Shown here: piece after piece, positions 60,025 to 64,000 of the stretch | Layout of the letters: the number at the start of each line of letters is the position of its first letter | How positions within the stretch are numbered: position 1 is the first letter of the stretch | Source of the DNA: Marasmius tenuissimus | Taxonomy: Eukaryota; Basidiomycota; Agaricomycetes; Agaricales; Marasmiaceae | Assembly (NCBI GenBank): GCA_029532415.1 | Contig: JAQOTA010000050.1 | Span: 4,960,001-5,024,000, forward strand | Reading direction: 5' to 3' | Length of the DNA: 64,000 nucleotides | The notes under the pieces: generated by a model | Told to the model about the DNA's origin: nothing | The model's input: only the letters and a program-made list of their open reading frames with translations | Database searches by the model: none | Position numbers and translations under genes: made by a program

Positions 60025-63000
60025 ATGCGCGGTTTGCTGTGGGGAAATTGTGGGACGGGCGCCAAGTTGCTAATTTGGACGAAAATGCTGCCAAACCCGT
60101 GGTTAGAAGCGGTTTGCTGGTTTGAGAATAAGAACTCCGAGATTGAGAGAGGGTGAATGATGTTGATGAGTATCGAATATTGAATCGTTCAGATTGGTTG
60201 AGCGGCGGTGGATGTTGTAGACAACGAGCAAGTAGGCTTTGTCAGCGCACGCGTCGTCGAGCATGACCACCACCTGGCTATTTGATCAAACCCACCGCGA
60301 CCTTCTACAACCTACACGAAAGCTGGCTCTAATCGTGAAAATTGGCACTATCTGTGAGTGGTTTTTTGTCTTTCACTAAAGTATGTATCTTATGCATTTG
60401 CCAGAAGGAACAGGAATACCTCAACGAAACTCTGATACTAGCTGGTATTGTATAAAATCTCGGCCAAATGTGGGCGTTCTACTTCCTTACGCGCTGGAGC
60501 GACTAGGCTGATTATTTTTCGGATAAATCCAGAAGCTCGATGTTCTCTGCCCTCGAATCCATCTCAACGTTCAACACCCAACTATCGTCAATCTCACATA
60601 CATCTTCTACGACAATTTCAACAACAGGCCTCACACGCGACTAAAAGGAACATTGACAAATCAGTTCCCTAAACGGGAATTTCGCTTCCGGCCGATCAAC
60701 AAGACCAGAGAGAATGACATAGCGCTGTGTTCGTTGCAAGCAATCTTCTCTTCTCGCTCTAGGAATGGACTCCTGCAACACTTTGTTTTCACTAGCCGTG
60801 CCTCTACCTCTACACGAATATGCCATCACATTGATACCGACTGAGCTCGAGCTCAGCGCTCGGGAACCCCATTCTCCTGCTATCAACTCATGTGCACCTG
60901 TCTTTACTCACTTATCTTCCGCCGACCGCGACATCTCTACCAAGTTCTCTCCTACCACCTCGACATGGAGTTCAGGCTTGAGACCCATATCATCCCGACT
61001 CTCGAGCTAGACCAATGCCAGGGAGGGAGACACCAAAGCCGGTCACGCGGGTCTGGCTTGGAAGGCCGGCTACAGCCCAACGGATAGACGAAGAGAGGCA
61101 GTTTGTAGCTGGTACCCTCTGGATAGCAGAGTGACAGATAGCTGTCGTTGGGCAGCCGTATAAACCCAAGACACGTCGCCAGCCTCTCCTTCAAACTCCT
61201 GAAAATCCCCATCTTTCATCGCCATTATTGATGGTTAACGCCATTCGCCAGTCCGACGTCTAAGGTTTCCTCTCATATATCGGTTAATCAACTCTCCTCG
61301 CCCTCAGAACTTTCATCGTCACCGCGGAGCTCAAAAGTAGGCATGAATGGAGGTATTGGCAGTGGTCGTGATGCTCCCCGCCATACAGAGTCGTTCTTGT
61401 TATCAATATACTCCATGAGTACTCCTCATTGTAGCTCGCTGTAGACCCGTGCTAGGGGTCGTCGGGAGTGTTGACAGAGATAATGGGGTTGGATGATATA
61501 GTGCTGGAGATACACGTTCGTTTTGGCCAGTAGATCAAGAACAAGAACAAGAAGGAGGAGCCACCAGGACGGATAGAGTTCCCCACTACCCAAGATGGCC
61601 GGTTCACGTTTTTCGACGCAGTAAAACTCATACTTCTCGTCGACTATCTATCGCGTCACAACCCTTCCGCATGGTCAGGCTCCCGAGAACCATCCAACTC
61701 GAACGTGCCCTGCCAGTTCAATACGGCTGTTGATCCCGGGATTGCTTCCGTTTCCGCGTATCGAAACTCGGCAGTCTCTGTAGAGACACGTCGATGGTGG
61801 AAGGCTCATCCTCCATAGGTCCGTCGCTACATCCTATGGTGGAGATCTTTGGATCTCGGGATCAACTACCTTGGCACCTCTCGACGACGCATCTTTGTTC
61901 CATCTTCCTTCATCAAAACCACGACCTCTCCTTCCTACCCAGCCTTCACTCGACCGCTGTCGTCGCCATGAATACGCGACCCGCCAAACTCGAGCCAAAG
62001 CCGTGCTTTCCTCCTCTCGGACACCTCATATCAGTATGGTCGATGTAACGCCTACAGTGTACACTCGACATACCCTTTGCCACAGCGATATCGTATATCG
62101 AGCGGGGATTTAGCTTTGGTGGTGGCTTACTACACCATCACCCACTGCGAAATCGAGCCGACCTTATTACGCGGAATAGGGTATTGACGGAGAAGGGGAT
62201 AGTAGTAGTGTTCGGGATGAAGATTGGGCTCGACATAGGCGAGGGCGAGCAGTATGATACCGAAGTCGAGTCTATGACTCCTTGGGTCGTACATCCCCTC
62301 GACTGTCGTATGGCCCATCTCCACCAACGATACACCTCGGCTTACTCTCAAACTCTGGGTCGTTGGCACGGAATGGATGTTTATCGTCTGTGGATTGCCC
62401 TATTCTCGGGATGTCATCGCGGCTAGCAAGAGAACCGCTTCTTTCTTTCCTTTTGGGAGGTGAGGGAAGTGGGGAGTCGGGCGACGATGGTGTATTTTCC
62501 GTATCCGAAAATGGAGGGATGAAGGGTGTGAAGTGGATGAGGGCGGCACTTTGTTGTCGTCCTCGAGGGGGATTGATCCGGGCTATAGCGGCAGGTGAGG
62601 ACTTATGTTACCCATACCATTTTGTACTACTCATCTTTCCCCACCTTCTCTAGCGGGATGTCCATTTGTCAACATGAGGGTGACCATACGGATCGTCGGA
62701 GGTTCACCTTCGACGGGAGTTTTGGTTTATGAAGACGTGGTGAGAGAGGATATTGGACAGTCGAGGTAGGCCATCCCATTTTTATCCATTAGGCCTGCAC
62801 TGACTGACTTCTATTCGGGTTCTAGTAGGACAGCAGCGGCGCAAGATATAATCGGTGAACGTTGGCGTTGAGAAATGGAATAAGAACGGGCTCGAGATAT
62901 AAGGTCATTCTTTGGGGGAAACCAGTTGTATCTTGGCTTACAGAAGGATTATGGACGCTCTACATTTTTGCGTTTTGACCAATCCGAGGCCGTGGATAGT

Positions 63001-63990
63001 CCTGCTTCTTCCGGATTATACTTACGCGCGTACTAAGTAGATAGATAAACACACAAAGCATTTATCCTTCAAACTTTATGTATTTCTTTCCTGCCTTTTT
63101 CACGTGTACTGTCCTCATGTTATTGAAGACTACCTCCTGTATTCACTCGTTCTCAAAAACCTCGTGCAGTAAAACCGCCTCGGAATGTCTGGAACATCTG
63201 AGCGGAGTACGAACACCGTCGTCGAGCTATCCCGGTTCTGATCATGGTCGACGGTCGAGCGCGCTCCTCAGCTTTCAGGCCTACGAAGTTGCCAGTCGTA
63301 CTCCCGCGAATCAGATTCAATATTTATAGTACTCACCAGCATCCACCCATCGATCCCTTCCCTACCGCGGCCTGCGACTCGCGAGCACTCTCGCCTCGTT
63401 GGAAATAGGTCCTGACCAGTGAATACTGCAGACCCATTGATAGTGATGATGAATGATGGATGACGACCTGTGCATACGTGAGCACACGAAGGTTTGAACG
63501 AAACACCTTCATCCAGGATGAGGGCTCGGTTGGCGGCGAAAGGCCAAGGGGTCAGTATCTGGTTCCCCTGCGAACGAGTAAATCACGGTAAAAAGAAGGT
63601 CATGATCAAGAATACTTTGTTCCCCGGTGTATAGCTGAAAAGCCAGGCTGGAGAACCAAAGATTTACCTTCGAGCTTCAGGAACGATCGATTTTTTAGCG
63701 TACACTTGGACCCACAAGTCTTCACTTGGCCGCCTCCGAACCCGGTTACGTTTAGAATGAGGGGACATCAACGCCGTGAGATTAAAAGTAGGGAGAATAC
63801 ATAGAACAAGTAAGACTAATACAATGTGTATTATACGTACTGGAGGGGCCGGCCAGAGCAAGAGGGAGGGCCGAGGCCTGGTACGAACGGAATAAATGTC
63901 CAAATAATGATAGAAGCTGACTACGTTCACTACCCTACTCAATCGACGGCGCTATCATCGTCCTGATCCCCCGTTGACGTCTCCGATACG
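60025..63990 (+). repeat. Segmental duplication, copy 2
   Basis: Collinear partner of 51300-54990. Divergence is visible as scattered substitutions and short indels, so this is an older duplication than the copia inverted repeat. The short ORFs inside differ from those of copy 1, consistent with non-coding spacer. Confidence 0.85.
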
Positions 63991-64000
63991 AGACGATGGC
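63939..64000 (-). CDS. P4: 3' end of a further RGTEEEEAEY-family gene, cut by the window edge
   Basis: The last 20 codons and the stop (TGA at 63939-63941) align with P3's end: RLVS, then STGDQ, then DDDSAVD versus DGDSAVD in P3. The frame is preserved across substitutions, which favours a coding sequence under constraint. The rest lies to the right of the window. Confidence 0.7.
   Translation of the reverse strand, partial: HRLVSETSTGDQDDDSAVD

Overview
The window looks like an accessory, repeat-dense region of a filamentous basidiomycete genome, probably an agaric (Agaricomycetes). The grounds are host genes split by many 45-80 nt GT-AG introns, a DUF6533 membrane protein, Ty1/copia and chromodomain Ty3/gypsy elements, solo LTRs, and small DNA-transposon derivatives. 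No rRNA, tRNA or CRISPR array was found. The species cannot be read from the sequence.

Layout. 1-22061 is dominated by two copies of one dead Ty1/copia element in opposite orientation. Their arms (1-6892 and 14244-21135) show no difference in any stretch compared. Each arm carries the same nested 2.69-kb element of unknown class, inserted in the reverse-transcriptase domain with its own intact, spliced gene. The 7.35-kb spacer between the arms holds three host-type genes: one on the minus strand broken by a 141-bp CACTA-like MITE, and two on the plus strand (a viroplasmin/RNase H1-N-like protein and a coiled-coil protein). It also holds a solo copia LTR. LTR subtypes and target-site duplications pair up across the two copies instead of within each one, so the spacer looks inverted relative to the original insertions.

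22062-28532 is gene-poor and holds three solo LTRs with intact target duplications. 28533-33294 contains two degraded tandem members (P1b, P1a) of a multi-exon gene family of unknown function. A complete Ty3/gypsy chromovirus (34648-41899, TSD TGGTT, nearly identical LTRs, three in-frame stops and one frameshift) follows. Then come a third family fragment (P2, 42265-42728), a decayed minus-strand gene, a TA-flanked MITE with a palindromic centre, another solo LTR and a DUF6533 membrane-protein gene (48713-50606).

50860-64000 is a diverged tandem segmental duplication with a period of about 7.0-9.0 kb. Its first unit carries P3 (54965-58105), an intact ten-exon, 878-residue member of the same unknown family. 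The end of the next member (P4) runs off the right edge. No metabolic pathway is encoded. The logic of the region is duplication of one lineage-specific gene family, repeated invasion by transposons, solo-LTR formation and transition-type decay.
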